Positions 54,845 through 64,000 are shown, numbered from the stretch's first letter. The stretch is DNA of 64,000 nucleotides from Holophagales bacterium (GCA_009843505.1 VYDI01000020.1:1-64000), one strand, 5' to 3'. Notes: generated by a model not told the origin, from the letters alone. Program-made: numbers and translations.

Positions 54845-55621
54845 CTACGGAGTGGGGTCCTGCCGCGGAACCGAAATCACGATCTCCTCGTCGTCGCCCG
54901 TTCCGTGCTCGAAGGGCTCGCCGTTTACTTCGATTGTCGTCACGGCCACGCTGCTCAGGGTGAGTCGCACCTCCTCGTCGGCCGCGACGGTCAGGGACTC
55001 CCCCTGAACCCGCAGCTCGCTGACCGTACGATCGCCGTCAGCGTAGACGTCGACCCAGCTCGTTCCCTGGAACTCCATCGTGACACGCAGGGCGCGCGCC
55101 GGCAGCGGCTCGGCCGGCGGAAGTTCCGGCACCGGCTCGGTCACCGGGGGCGCCATCGTTTCCACGTCCTCGCCGGGATCCCGATCCATGGCGGCAAACC
55201 AGACGATCGCGGCCGCGACCACCGCCAGCCCGACCAGCACCGCAACCGTTCGGCCGACCTGCCAGGTCGACGCCGAGCTGCCGGCTGCTTCGGTCGACCG
55301 GTCATACTCGCCACCCGCCGAGGCGACGAGATAGAAGTTCAGGACTTCGTCCGGATCGAGACCGACAATCCGGGCGTACTCCCTCAGGAAACCCCGGACG
55401 AAGATGGAGGCGGGCAGGAGGTCGAAGCGGTCCTCCTCGAGCAACTCGAGGTAGCGGATGTTGATCTTGCTGGACTGCGCGATCGTCTCCAGATCGACGC
55501 GGCGGACCTCGCGCTGGCTGCGAAGCCAGGAGCCGAAAGACTCCCGTTCGTACCCGGCCCCGGGCGCCTGGCCCTGCTCGGACGCCTGAAGTTCCTCAGG
55601 CGCCGGATTCTGCTCGCTCAT
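54845..55621 (-). CDS. RodZ-like cytoskeletal membrane protein
   Basis: A 258-residue protein. An acidic N-terminal tail precedes a Xre-like helix-turn-helix at about 29-90 (SFGSWLRSQREVRRVDLETI; ASIFVRGFLREYARIVGLD). One membrane helix lies at about 123-144 and a periplasmic DUF4115 beta domain at about 170-250. In RodZ the HTH docks on MreB rather than DNA. No mre genes are in the window. It is divergent from the Gre fusion gene across 139 bp. Confidence 0.85.
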   Translation of the reverse strand: MSEQNPAPEELQASEQGQAPGAGYERESFGSWLRSQREVRRVDLETIAQSSKINIRYLELLEEDRFDLLPASIFVRGFLREYARIVGLDPDEVLNFYLVASAGGEYDRSTEAAGSSASTWQVGRTVAVLVGLAVVAAAIVWFAAMDRDPGEDVETMAPPVTEPVPELPPAEPLPARALRVTMEFQGTSWVDVYADGDRTVSELRVQGESLTVAADEEVRLTLSSVAVTTIEVNGEPFEHGTGDDEEIVISVPRQDPTP

Positions 55622-55760
55622 CTCGCCGCCTCTGCCCAGCGTGGCATTCGCTCTACGCCATTGTACTCCTCTTCACACCCGCCCGCGGCTGATACGATCA
55701 CCGGTCCTGTTGACACACCATCGCCGCGGACGCGCTCCCGCAGGCCGCGCCGGCTACCGC

Positions 55761-57824
55761 ATGAGGATCCCGCAAAGCACTCAAGACAGTCTGGCGCGCG
55801 GTGACATCGACGCAGTAGAAGCGGACTGGCTGGTCGCGATCGAAGGCGATATCGAGGTCGAGCAGTTCCTCGTCATCACCAAGGGCCTGGTCCGACTGGG
55901 CGAAGAGGATCGTGTGGGCACGCTCCTCGAACTACTCGACGATCAACTCCGGGAACGCGGCATGTGGGCCGCGCGCCTGGATCTCGTCCGCGGCGCCGCG
56001 CACTACTTCGTGCGTAGCGGACAGGTCTACGACACCGTTCTCGACACCCTGCACGAGCTCTACCGCGACCGCGAGTCCGACCTGAACGGCCTGCTCCAGG
56101 AGTTGAACCTCGATCAGGGACGAGGGCACGCGAACAAGCTCTGGGACAAAGTGGACCGGCTCCGCAACCTCCTCGCATTCCGGCCTGGCGACATCGTGGA
56201 GATGGAAGGCCGGGGCGCTGGCCGAATCGCCGAGGTCAACATGCCGCTCCACGTCTTCAAGGTGGACCTGGAGACGGCGAAGGGGGTGTCGGTCGGCTTT
56301 CGGGCAGCCGGCAAGATGCTCAGACTGCTGCCCGAAGGGCACGTGCTCCGCCAGAAGCTGGAAGAACCGGAGCAGCTCGAGGGACTCAAGCCCACCGAAC
56401 TGCTGGAAAAGACCCTCAAGAGCTACGACCGACCACTGACCGGCGCCGAAGTCAAGGTCATCGTAGTCGGACTCATCCCCGAGCGCCGGTGGTCGAGCTG
56501 GTGGACCAGCGCGCGGAAACAGCCGCAGGTGCTGTCGTCCGGCGGTCCCCGGCAGACTTACCAGTGGCTCGAGGCAACGGACGCGGAGGAATCGCTGTGG
56601 CGCGAGTTCGAGACCGCACCGAACCGGGAGAAAGTCGGACTCCTGCGGCGGGCGGCCAACCAGTCGCAGGAACTCCGAGGCCGGATGGCGAAGGCGCTCG
56701 ATCGCATCAGCCGCACGCTGATGGACGCTCAGCCCGCGCTCGCCTTCGAAATCCGCTACGCGCTTGAGCGCTTCGGCGCCGAGCCCTCCTGGCCGGCCGA
56801 GAATCTGCTGGGGAACCTGGCGGATCCGTTGGAGTTCTTCGCGTCACTGGAACAGCGCGCCGCCCGCGAACAGGGCTACGCGCTGCTCCCGACCTGCCGG
56901 GACGACTGGCTCGAAGTGCTCGAACGACGCTTCCTGCTGGAATCCGACACGAAGGCGATCGACGCGATCGCCACGGTGCTGGACGAGGAGACGCTAAGCC
57001 GCTGCGCCGCTCGCGCCCAGGTCCAGCCTCACCGGACCCCCGCGGCCTTTACCTGGCTGGTCGAGCGGGCCGCCTCCGAAGCATCGCTGCGGCAAGGTCG
57101 TCAGAGCCGCCTGCTGAACCTGCTCATCCAGGCACTGCGGCACGATGCCTTCGCACCCTTCCGGGCCCGGATCAAGGCCCTGTTCGACTCCGGCGGCACG
57201 GCGCCCAGGCTTCTTCCGGAGTTGACGCTCGACGAGGCCCGCCAGGCCGACGTCGCGATCCGCCACGCAGCGCTCGAGGACTACCGGCGGGAACCGCTGC
57301 TGGCAGCTCTCCACCTCAAGTTCCCCGACCTTCAGGCGGACCAGGACGACGACAGCGACGACCTCTACGCGCTGCCGGCATCGATCGAAGCGCAGCGCGA
57401 GAAGTTGCGGGAGCTGGTCGAGGAGGAGATTCCGGCCAATCGCAAGGCGATCGAGGAGGCGCGCGCCCTCGGCGATCTGCGCGAGAACTTCGAGTACAAG
57501 TCCGCGCGGCAACGCCACGAGTACCTCACCGCCCTCGCGACCCAACTGCAGCAGGATCTGCAGCGGTCGACGCCGATCGACGTCGCGAGCGCGGCCTGTG
57601 ACCGACTGCGGATCGGCAACCGCGCGACACTGGAGTCGGACAGCGGGGAACAGCGCACCCTTGCCATCCTCGGTCCCTGGGAGAGCGCACCGGAACGGGG
57701 CATCATCTCGTACGAGTCGGACCTCGCCGGCCGTCTGCTGGGGTCGGAGCCCGGAGCACGTGTAGAGCTGGACGGCGAGACGTTCACCCTGCGCGCGATC
57801 GAAACGCTTCCAGCCGGCGGTTAG
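55761..57824 (+). CDS. Long Gre-type transcription elongation factor fusion
   Basis: A 687-residue protein starting at ATG 55761. Only the C-terminal about 150 residues are Gre factor: coiled coil at about 540-606 with the tip acidic pair in ALGDLRENFEYKSA, then the FKBP-like domain with SYESDLAGRLLG. The acidic tip enters the RNA polymerase channel to trigger transcript cleavage. The N-terminal about 530 residues are helical, with a small KOW-like beta unit near 150-195 (GDIVEMEGRGAGRIAEVNM). A similar long fusion is known in Chlamydiae and some other phyla. gatC follows after 61 bp. Confidence 0.88.
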   Translation: MRIPQSTQDSLARGDIDAVEADWLVAIEGDIEVEQFLVITKGLVRLGEEDRVGTLLELLDDQLRERGMWAARLDLVRGAAHYFVRSGQVYDTVLDTLHELYRDRESDLNGLLQELNLDQGRGHANKLWDKVDRLRNLLAFRPGDIVEMEGRGAGRIAEVNMPLHVFKVDLETAKGVSVGFRAAGKMLRLLPEGHVLRQKLEEPEQLEGLKPTELLEKTLKSYDRPLTGAEVKVIVVGLIPERRWSSWWTSARKQPQVLSSGGPRQTYQWLEATDAEESLWREFETAPNREKVGLLRRAANQSQELRGRMAKALDRISRTLMDAQPALAFEIRYALERFGAEPSWPAENLLGNLADPLEFFASLEQRAAREQGYALLPTCRDDWLEVLERRFLLESDTKAIDAIATVLDEETLSRCAARAQVQPHRTPAAFTWLVERAASEASLRQGRQSRLLNLLIQALRHDAFAPFRARIKALFDSGGTAPRLLPELTLDEARQADVAIRHAALEDYRREPLLAALHLKFPDLQADQDDDSDDLYALPASIEAQREKLRELVEEEIPANRKAIEEARALGDLRENFEYKSARQRHEYLTALATQLQQDLQRSTPIDVASAACDRLRIGNRATLESDSGEQRTLAILGPWESAPERGIISYESDLAGRLLGSEPGARVELDGETFTLRAIETLPAGG

Positions 57825-57885
57825 GAGCCGCCCAACCCGCACCGGGCCGGTTCCAGGTACCGGTCAATGCTAGACTTATAGCGAA

Positions 57886-58203
57886 GTGTCTCTAGGCGTG
57901 GAGGAGGTGCGGCGGATTGCCGAGCTGGCGAGACTGCGGATCTCGGCCCGCGAAGAAACGACCTTCGCGAGTCAGCTTTCCGAGATCGTCGACTACATCG
58001 ATCAGCTCCGGGAGTTCGATGACGGCACGGCCTCCCTCGAGGAGGCCGAGGTAGCCAGTGACGCCACCGACAACGACCTCCCCCGCCCGACGGACCTTGA
58101 AGACAGTGCGTTGCTCGACCAGTTCCTGGACAACGCGCCCGCCTCCCTCGACCGTTTTCTGCTCGTCCCGCAGGTCAAGGCGACGCCGGGCGGCGACGAC
58201 TGA
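57886..58203 (+). CDS. gatC: Aspartyl/glutamyl-tRNA amidotransferase subunit C
   Basis: A 105-residue protein starting at GTG 57886; the reading MSLGVEEVRRIAELARLRIS matches the usual GatC N-terminus, which rules out the later GTG. The two N-terminal helices and the C-terminal wrapping strand (FLLVPQVKA) are present. GatC clamps GatA to GatB. Its stop overlaps gatA by one base. gatB is not in the window, so the operon is split. Confidence 0.95.
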   Translation: MSLGVEEVRRIAELARLRISAREETTFASQLSEIVDYIDQLREFDDGTASLEEAEVASDATDNDLPRPTDLEDSALLDQFLDNAPASLDRFLLVPQVKATPGGDD

Positions 58204-59660
58204 TGCAACCGACCACCGCGGAGGAACTGGCAGCCACGATCCGTTCTGGGGAGCGGAATGCGGTCGACACCGTCGACGCAGCGTTCGCCCGCATCGACGA
58301 GGTCGACGGCTCCGTTGGCGCCTTTCTCGAACTCTGGAGAGATGAAGCGACCGAGCGGGCCGCCGAGATCGACAGCCGGCGGGACGAAGGACTGCACCTC
58401 GGTCCACTCGCCGGCGTACCGACTGCCCTGAAGGACAACCTGTCCCTGGCAGGGCACGAACTGAACTGCGGCTCGCGCATTCTGGCCGGCTACCGCGCGC
58501 CCTACACGGCCGGCGCCGTCGAGCGCCTGGTGGCTGCCGACGCCGTACCCATCGGTCGCGTGAACATGGACGAGTTCGCCATGGGCTCGTCGTGCGAGAA
58601 CTCGGCCCTGGCCACGACGCGCAATCCCTGGAACCTGGCCATGGCGCCCGGCGGCTCGAGCGGCGGCTCGGCGGCCGCGGTCGCGGCGGCCGAGGTGCCC
58701 CTCGCGCTGGGCTCGGACACCGGCGGCTCGATCCGGCAACCGGCCGCCTTCTGTGGCGTTGTCGGCGTCAAGCCGACCTACGGCCGGGTCTCGCGCTACG
58801 GTCTCGTCGCCTTCGCCTCCTCGCTCGACCAGATCGGACCGCTCGGCCGCAATGTGCGCGACGCGGCCCTTGCGCTCGGAGCCATCGCCGGACCCGACGC
58901 GCGGGACTCCACCTGCAGCGAAGAGCCCGTCTGTGACTTCCTGAAACCGATCGAGGACGGCATCGAGGGGCTGAAGGTCGGCACCATCCGCGAGGTCAGG
59001 ACCTCGGCGCTGGAGGGCGACGCGGCGCGCGGCTTCGAACAGGCGCTCGAGGCACTCGCCCGCTGCGGCGCCGAGCTGGTCGAAGTCAGCGTCCCACTGA
59101 TCGAAACGGCGGTCGCCACCTACTATGTACTCGCCAACAGCGAGGCCAGCGCGAATCTCGCCCGGTTCGACGGCAGCCGCTACGGCCACCGTGCCGCCAA
59201 CGCCCGTTCGCTCGGCGAAATGTACACCGGCAGCCGCAGCGAAGGCTTCGGCCCGGAGGTCAAGCGCCGGATCATTCTCGGGACCTTCGCCCTGTCCTCG
59301 GGCTACTACGATGCCTACTACGGGCGCGCCGCGCGGATCGCCGGCGCCCTGCGACAGCAGTTCGCCGAGGCCTTCGAGCAGGCCGAACTCCTGGTGACGC
59401 CGACCAGTCCCAGCGGCGCCTTCAAGCTGGGTGAACGGGTCGACGATCCGCTGGCGATGTACCTCTCGGACGTGTTCACGACGCCGACCAGTCTGGCCGG
59501 CATACCGGGCATCTCGGTCCCCTGCGGCCTCGACAGCCGTGGCCTTCCCCTCGGGCTTCAGATCCTGGCGCGTCCGTTCGCCGACGCCACGGCGCTGCGG
59601 GCGGCCCGGGCGTTCGAACGGGAAACGGGTTTCGAGTGCCGGCCGGAGCCAGTTCAATGA
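58203..59660 (+). CDS. gatA: Aspartyl/glutamyl-tRNA amidotransferase subunit A
   Basis: A 485-residue amidase-signature enzyme. The catalytic triad is in place: K77 (TALKDNL), cis-Ser 152 (GGSSGGS) and nucleophile Ser 176 (SDTGGSIRQPA). It hydrolyses glutamine and supplies ammonia to amidate Glu-tRNA(Gln) and/or Asp-tRNA(Asn). Later family blocks include KPTYGRVSRYGLVAFASS and KRRIILGTFALSSGYYDAYY. It overlaps the next gene by 4 bp (ATGA). Confidence 0.97.
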   Translation: MQPTTAEELAATIRSGERNAVDTVDAAFARIDEVDGSVGAFLELWRDEATERAAEIDSRRDEGLHLGPLAGVPTALKDNLSLAGHELNCGSRILAGYRAPYTAGAVERLVAADAVPIGRVNMDEFAMGSSCENSALATTRNPWNLAMAPGGSSGGSAAAVAAAEVPLALGSDTGGSIRQPAAFCGVVGVKPTYGRVSRYGLVAFASSLDQIGPLGRNVRDAALALGAIAGPDARDSTCSEEPVCDFLKPIEDGIEGLKVGTIREVRTSALEGDAARGFEQALEALARCGAELVEVSVPLIETAVATYYVLANSEASANLARFDGSRYGHRAANARSLGEMYTGSRSEGFGPEVKRRIILGTFALSSGYYDAYYGRAARIAGALRQQFAEAFEQAELLVTPTSPSGAFKLGERVDDPLAMYLSDVFTTPTSLAGIPGISVPCGLDSRGLPLGLQILARPFADATALRAARAFERETGFECRPEPVQ

Positions 59661-61432
59661 GCGTGCGCGCTTCCCTCGCCTTCGCCGTCGTCCTTGCCGC
59701 GCTCCTGCCCTCGGCGAGCGACGCCGCCACGCGGCGCATGGCCGTGCCGGAGATCGGATCGCCGAGTCCGGTCGCGGTGCTGGCCGCCTCCGGGAAGATC
59801 CACATCGAGGCGAAGCCCCGGCGAAACGAAGGTCTGCTGGCGTTCGCTGAGCGGCTCTGCGGCAGCTCACGGCACGCCTCCGCCGTGAGCCGGGCGAACG
59901 GAGGCGTCCAGCGACTCCGTCGCGGCGTCCGGTACAAGGTGCCCTTCGATCTGCTGCCGGCCCGGCACCGGCAAGCCGTCATTCGGGCGCTGCTGCCGAG
60001 AGACCAGGCCACCCCCGAAGGCTGGCGGCACCGCGTCGCCTCCTCCTCCCGGGGTGCCAGGTCGGAGAGCCTGTGGAGCATCGCGGAGTGGTTCACGGGC
60101 TCGGGCGAGAACCACGGGACGCTGCGGCGGGCAAACAGCCTGACCAGCAACGTCATCCGACCCGGTCAGGTCATTCTGATCCCGCGCGAGATGCTCTCGG
60201 AGCCCTACGCCGGCATGCTGCCTGCAGCTCCGACCCGCCAGGTGGCGGCGGCCGACTCCTTCACTGGCGATGGGCCCTTCGTCCGCTACGGCTCGGACGG
60301 GCAGGGCGACTACGCCAGCTACCGCCTGAAGGCCGGCGAAGCCCTCTATTCCAGCGTCGTCATGCGATTCACCGGCCGGCTCCTGGCCAGCGACGTGAAC
60401 GAACTGGTCGACCAGATCAGGGAGCGCAACGCGATCCGCGACGTGCGCGACCTCCCCGTCGGCTACGAGGTCAAGATCCCGCTCGACCTGCTCTCGGCCC
60501 GTTATCTGCCACCCGATCATCCGCAGCGCCAGGAGTGGGAAGCGCAGCGCTCCGCCTCCGAGCAGATCGAGAACGAGCTGCTGGCCCTCGATCTCGACGG
60601 GGTCACGGTGGTGCTCGACGCCGGCCACGGCGGCCGCGACACCGGGGCGCCCGTCGGTGGCATCTGGGAGAGCGCCTACGTCTACGACATCATGCTGCGG
60701 ACCAAGCGGCTGCTGGAGAGCCGCACGGCCGCCACCGTCGTGCCGACCACGCGTGATGGCGCCACGTTCCGGATCCAGGACAGCGACGTGCTGCCGCATT
60801 CCCGTGGGCACGCCGTGCTCACGGACCCCCCATACCGCATCGACAACGCGGCGGTGGCGACGAACTTCCGGTGGTACCTGTCGAACTCGATCTACCGGCA
60901 AAGCCGCCAGGCCGGCGCCGAGCCCCGTCAGGTCATCTTCATCTCGATTCACGCGGATTCTCTCCACCCGTCGCTGAACGGCGCCATGGTCTACATTCCG
61001 GGTCTGGTCGGCATCACCAACAACTACGGAAAGTCGGGCAGGGTGTACAACGCGCGCCGCGAAGTCCGGGCCGAACCCCGCGTCTCCTTCACCCGGACCG
61101 AACGGACGACCAGCAAGGGCCTGTCGCGCGATCTCGCCGAACACCTGCTGGACGGCTTCCAACGCGCCGGCCTGGGCGTTCATCACAACAACCCGATCCG
61201 CGATCGGATCTGGCGCGGACGCCGCGTCTACGTGCCGGCGCAACTCCGCTTCAACGCGATACCGGCCAAGGTCCTCCTCGAGGTCTGCAACCTGAGCAAC
61301 GATCAGGACCGCCGCCTGATCAAGACCCGCGCCTACCGCCAGCGGGTCGCCGAGGCGATCGTGAACGGCATCCTGTCCTACTACGGCGTGCCCGGCGCCA
61401 GAGCCGAGCGCAGCGTCGCCGCCGGCAGTTGA
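59657..61432 (+). CDS. N-acetylmuramoyl-L-alanine amidase (Amidase_3) with LysM-like region
   Basis: A 591-residue exported enzyme starting at ATG 59657 with a signal peptide (AFAVVLAALLPSASDA). A LysM-like unit lies at about 136-177 (SLWSIAEWFTGSGEN to VIRPGQVILIP), with further tandem-type repeats to about 285. The zinc amidase domain covers about 316-585: DAGHGGRDTGAPVG, GIWESAYVYDI (catalytic Glu), ISIHADSLHPS and LLEVCNLSND. It cleaves the bond between muramic acid and the stem peptide. Translational coupling to gatA is unusual and probably incidental. Confidence 0.92.
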   Translation: MSVRASLAFAVVLAALLPSASDAATRRMAVPEIGSPSPVAVLAASGKIHIEAKPRRNEGLLAFAERLCGSSRHASAVSRANGGVQRLRRGVRYKVPFDLLPARHRQAVIRALLPRDQATPEGWRHRVASSSRGARSESLWSIAEWFTGSGENHGTLRRANSLTSNVIRPGQVILIPREMLSEPYAGMLPAAPTRQVAAADSFTGDGPFVRYGSDGQGDYASYRLKAGEALYSSVVMRFTGRLLASDVNELVDQIRERNAIRDVRDLPVGYEVKIPLDLLSARYLPPDHPQRQEWEAQRSASEQIENELLALDLDGVTVVLDAGHGGRDTGAPVGGIWESAYVYDIMLRTKRLLESRTAATVVPTTRDGATFRIQDSDVLPHSRGHAVLTDPPYRIDNAAVATNFRWYLSNSIYRQSRQAGAEPRQVIFISIHADSLHPSLNGAMVYIPGLVGITNNYGKSGRVYNARREVRAEPRVSFTRTERTTSKGLSRDLAEHLLDGFQRAGLGVHHNNPIRDRIWRGRRVYVPAQLRFNAIPAKVLLEVCNLSNDQDRRLIKTRAYRQRVAEAIVNGILSYYGVPGARAERSVAAGS

Positions 61433-61465
61433 GGTCGCCGCGCAGCTACTGCACCACTGCAGCTA

Positions 61466-62089
61466 TCAGTAGCGGCGCATCAGCCCGACCACGATCCCCT
61501 GGATGCGGAGTCGATCCGCGGCGACGTAGAGCGGCTCCATCTCCCGGTTCGCCGGCTGCAGCCGGATGGAATCGCCTTCGGGGAAGTAGCGCTTGAGCGT
61601 TGCCTCGTCGTCGATCAGGGCGACGACTACCTGTCCCGACCGGGCTTGATCCTGCTCGGCGATCACCACCAGATCGCCGTCGCAGATGCCATCGTCGATC
61701 ATCGAGTCCCCCTCCACCTCGAGGACGTAGTGCCGCCCGGCCGGGCCGCGCTCTAGCAGGTGCTCCGGCACCGGCAGGTCGTCAACGCCCGGCACTGCCT
61801 CGATCGGCCTGCCTGCGGCGATCCGGCCGTGAAAGGGAACGGAGTTCTCGGCCGGACGCCGGCCGCGCAGCGTCTTCTCCGTCAGTTCCAGGCCGCGCTT
61901 CTGATTCCAGCCGCCGCGCAGGTAGCCCTTCTGCCTCAGGAGCTTCAGGTGCTTGTGGACGGTGCCGTAGGACCGGTAGCCGAAGCGGCGGCGGATCTCC
62001 AGGTGGGTGGGCGCGATACCCCGCATCTGGTGGAATTCGCAGACGAAGTCGAGAATCTGCTTCTGTCGCTCGGTCAGGAAGTCGTCCAT
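61466..62089 (-). CDS. lexA: SOS-response repressor LexA
   Basis: A 207-residue protein from ATG 62089. It has an N-terminal winged helix (residues 1-65, LTERQKQILDFVCEF; GTVHKHLKLLRQKGYL), the cleavage site A92-G93 (IAAGRPI), catalytic S129 (EGDSMIDDGI) and K166 (DDEATLKRYF). RecA-stimulated self-cleavage derepresses DNA-repair genes. I do not see a clear palindromic LexA box in the 95 bp upstream, so the operator of this lineage is probably non-canonical. A candidate regulon member, recN, is at 36618. Confidence 0.96.
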   Translation of the reverse strand: MDDFLTERQKQILDFVCEFHQMRGIAPTHLEIRRRFGYRSYGTVHKHLKLLRQKGYLRGGWNQKRGLELTEKTLRGRRPAENSVPFHGRIAAGRPIEAVPGVDDLPVPEHLLERGPAGRHYVLEVEGDSMIDDGICDGDLVVIAEQDQARSGQVVVALIDDEATLKRYFPEGDSIRLQPANREMEPLYVAADRLRIQGIVVGLMRRY

Positions 62090-62184
62090 CGAGTGCTCGA
62101 TTCTAGACGCAAACCCAGCGTAAGACAACCGGCGGCGCCCCTCGCCGGCGGCGCCCGGGCCCGGCCGCATACACTACGCGGCCG

Positions 62185-63477
62185 ATGTCAGAGCACCTCG
62201 AGCAACACGAACTGGACAACGGCATGCGGGTCGTTCTCCATGAGGACCCGCGGCTGCCCCTGGCGGCCGTGAACGTCTGGTACCACGTCGGCTCGAAGAA
62301 CGAAGAGACGGGCCGTACCGGTCTGGCGCATCTCTTCGAGCACATGCTGTTCCAGGGGTCGGCGAACGTCTCGGAGAACGGCCACTTCGAGCACATACAG
62401 AAGGTCGGCGGCGTCGCCAACGGCTCGACCTGGTACGACCGCACGAACTACTACGAGACCCTGCCCGCGAACCACCTGGAGCTCGGCCTCTGGCTGGAGT
62501 CCGACCGCATGGGCTTCCTGCTCGAGGCCCTCACCGAGGAGAAGTTCGAAAACCAGCGCTCGGTGGTCATGAACGAGCGCCTGCAGCGCGTCAACAACCA
62601 GCCGTACGGCCTGGCCGGGGAACGTCTGAGCGAACTCCTCTACCGGCGCCCGAACGGCGCCAATCACCCCTACGCCTGGCCGGTGATCGGCTACATGGAC
62701 GATCTGGAGGCCGTTACCCTCGGCAGTGTCGAGGACTTCTTCCGGACCTGGTACCGGCCCAACAACGCGGTCCTCACCCTGGCCGGAGACATCGACGGCG
62801 AAGCCGCTCTCGAGCAGGTCCTCCGCTACTTCGGGGAGATACCGTCCGGACCCTTGCCGCCGCCGCCTGCCGTCGAGCCGGCGAGCGAGATCGGTCCTCG
62901 CGGAGCTTCGCGGGAGATCCTCGAGGACTCGATCGAACTGCCCCGCTGCTACTCCGCCTGGTGCGTCGACGGCTACGGGAGCGACGACTGGTACGCCGGC
63001 GAGCTGCTGGCGATGATCCTCGCCTCCGGGAAGATGAGCCGCCTCCATCGCGACCTCGTCTACGAACGCCAGATCGCGCAGTCCGTCTCCACGGTCATCC
63101 TGCCCACCGAGATCTGCGCAACGTTCGCCATCGTCGCCACCTGCCAGAACCGCGAGCCGGACCCTCTGGCGAACGCCGAGACCCTGGAAGGAGCGGTGCT
63201 CGAGCACGTCGAGGAGATCCGGTCGGCCGGTCCGACCGCCGAGGAACTCGAGCGAGCGCGGCGGAGCCTGCTGCTCGCGCACCACGACAGCCGGCAGGAT
63301 CTGGCCCTGTGCGCCGACCGCCTTTCCTGCGCGGCGACCTACTTCGACGACCCGTCCAGAATCTTCTCCGAACCCGCGCGCCTGCTCCGGGTCGACCGTG
63401 AACAGGTGCGGGACCTGGCCCGGCGCGCCCTCGCCGCGGAACGACGTGCCGCCATCATCGTGGTGCCGAAGTCGTGA
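62185..63477 (+). CDS. M16-family zinc peptidase (catalytic subunit)
   Basis: A 430-residue protein without signal peptide. The inverse zinc motif HxxEH is at 49-53 (HLFEH) and the distal Glu is expected at about 131 (VVMNERLQ). The R/Y pair-containing C-terminal half (LERARRSLLLAHHD) is typical of M16B enzymes. It should degrade or process peptides as a heterodimer with the next gene, which overlaps it by 4 bp (GTGA). Lack of a signal peptide suggests a cytosolic enzyme. Confidence 0.94.
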   Translation: MSEHLEQHELDNGMRVVLHEDPRLPLAAVNVWYHVGSKNEETGRTGLAHLFEHMLFQGSANVSENGHFEHIQKVGGVANGSTWYDRTNYYETLPANHLELGLWLESDRMGFLLEALTEEKFENQRSVVMNERLQRVNNQPYGLAGERLSELLYRRPNGANHPYAWPVIGYMDDLEAVTLGSVEDFFRTWYRPNNAVLTLAGDIDGEAALEQVLRYFGEIPSGPLPPPPAVEPASEIGPRGASREILEDSIELPRCYSAWCVDGYGSDDWYAGELLAMILASGKMSRLHRDLVYERQIAQSVSTVILPTEICATFAIVATCQNREPDPLANAETLEGAVLEHVEEIRSAGPTAEELERARRSLLLAHHDSRQDLALCADRLSCAATYFDDPSRIFSEPARLLRVDREQVRDLARRALAAERRAAIIVVPKS

Positions 63478-64000
63478 CCGCGAAGAGACAAGCCGCACTG
63501 GACCGCGGCCGGCCGCCGATCCCCGGCCCCAGCAAGAGCTGCTCCTTCCCGAACTTCGAGGCCGAAGAACTCGAGTCCGGGGCGCGGCTTTGGACCCTCG
63601 ACGTTCAGGACTGCGGCCTGGTCACCGTCGTGCTGCTCATGCCCGGCGGCAGCGAACTCGACACTCCCGAGCGCGCCGGCCTGGCTTCGTTCACGGCCGG
63701 ACTTCGCGGCGCCGGCACCAGGGGGCGCGACGCGCTCGAGTTCGCCGCCGCCGCGGAGGACCTCGGAACCGCCATCTCGACTTCCTGCGGCTGGGAGAAC
63801 GCGGCCGTCGGCACGACGATCGGGGCCGACGATGTCGCCGCCGGCCTGGAGCTGGTCTCCGAAGCGGCCGCGGAACCAGCCTTCAAGGGCGAAGAAGTCG
63901 AGCGCCGGCGGCGGCGGCGCCTGGCCGAGATCGAGCGGCGTCGAAGCGACCCGGCCGCGCAGGCGAGGATCGCCTTTGCCCGCGCCATCTACGGCGACAC
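63474..64000 (+). CDS. M16-family protein, non-catalytic partner (partial)
   Basis: The frame opens at GTG 63474, overlapping the previous stop, and runs without a stop past the window end; 175 codons are visible. The start reads MTAKRQAALDRGRPP, and the M16 core begins at about residue 28 (FEAEELESGARLWTLDVQDC). Where the active subunit has HLFEH, this one reads SFTAGL, so zinc binding is lost. This is the usual inactive half of a two-gene M16B heterodimer. The remaining half lies beyond the window. Confidence 0.85.
   Translation, partial: MTAKRQAALDRGRPPIPGPSKSCSFPNFEAEELESGARLWTLDVQDCGLVTVVLLMPGGSELDTPERAGLASFTAGLRGAGTRGRDALEFAAAAEDLGTAISTSCGWENAAVGTTIGADDVAAGLELVSEAAAEPAFKGEEVERRRRRRLAEIERRRSDPAAQARIAFARAIYGD

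Noticed and set aside
62090..62184. LexA box upstream of lexA
   Set aside because: I looked for a palindromic site (CTG-N10-CAG, GAAC-N4-GTTC or GTTC-N7-type) and found none that is convincing.

Overview
This is a GC-rich, densely packed bacterial chromosome segment of about 54 protein genes and one tRNA. It has no rRNA, CRISPR array or transposase, and no gap between genes exceeds 300 bases. The most telling taxonomic clue is an 'acidobacterial VWFA-related' protein at 29507-31222. Together with the very high GC, the many GTG starts and the mix of housekeeping genes, it suggests Acidobacteriota. That assignment is an inference from gene content, not from a marker phylogeny.

Layout. 1-1500: a membrane-anchored beta-propeller protein and a small membrane protein. 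1570-3919: a compact three-gene cassette (two unrecognised proteins plus a metallo-beta-lactamase-fold hydrolase), the best candidate here for an undescribed system. 4054-7611: a TRAP transporter (hypothetical protein, DctP, fused DctQM). 7730-14416: a forward run of exported proteins (M48 peptidase, NHL propeller, PEGA/PDZ protein) ending in a ThiO-like oxidase. 14501-19840: 7Fe ferredoxin, then a J-domain protein and ClpB behind an HspR-type operator look-alike, then a DUF1015 protein. 19846-24347: CDGSH protein, VapBC, M28 peptidase, XerD between two 61-bp direct repeats, lytic transglycosylase. 24357-31222: SpoIIE-type phosphatase, divergent KorAB and the VWA protein.

31354-41948 is a reverse-strand block: lipB, lipA, proline dehydrogenase, proC, recN, a Sua5/TsaC protein, an S55 peptidase-like protein, a propeller protein and coaD. 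42097-45013: a second RHH/PIN toxin-antitoxin pair with a near-consensus promoter, a patatin and a class I FBP aldolase. 45094-54592 is an eight-gene reverse-strand chain, mostly with 4-bp stop/start overlaps: NfeD, slipin, SPOR protein, Lnt, RF2 (programmed +1 frameshift), glycosyltransferase, polytopic membrane protein, degenerate Nudix-like protein. 54630-64000: tRNA-Pro, RodZ-like protein, giant Gre-factor fusion, gatCA, amidase, LexA and an M16 peptidase pair whose second member runs off the end.

Themes: cell-envelope biogenesis and quality control, protein quality control (M48, ClpB, J-domain, NfeD/slipin), lipoate and proline metabolism, and two toxin-antitoxin pairs. Translational coupling through ATGA/GTGA overlaps is used throughout.
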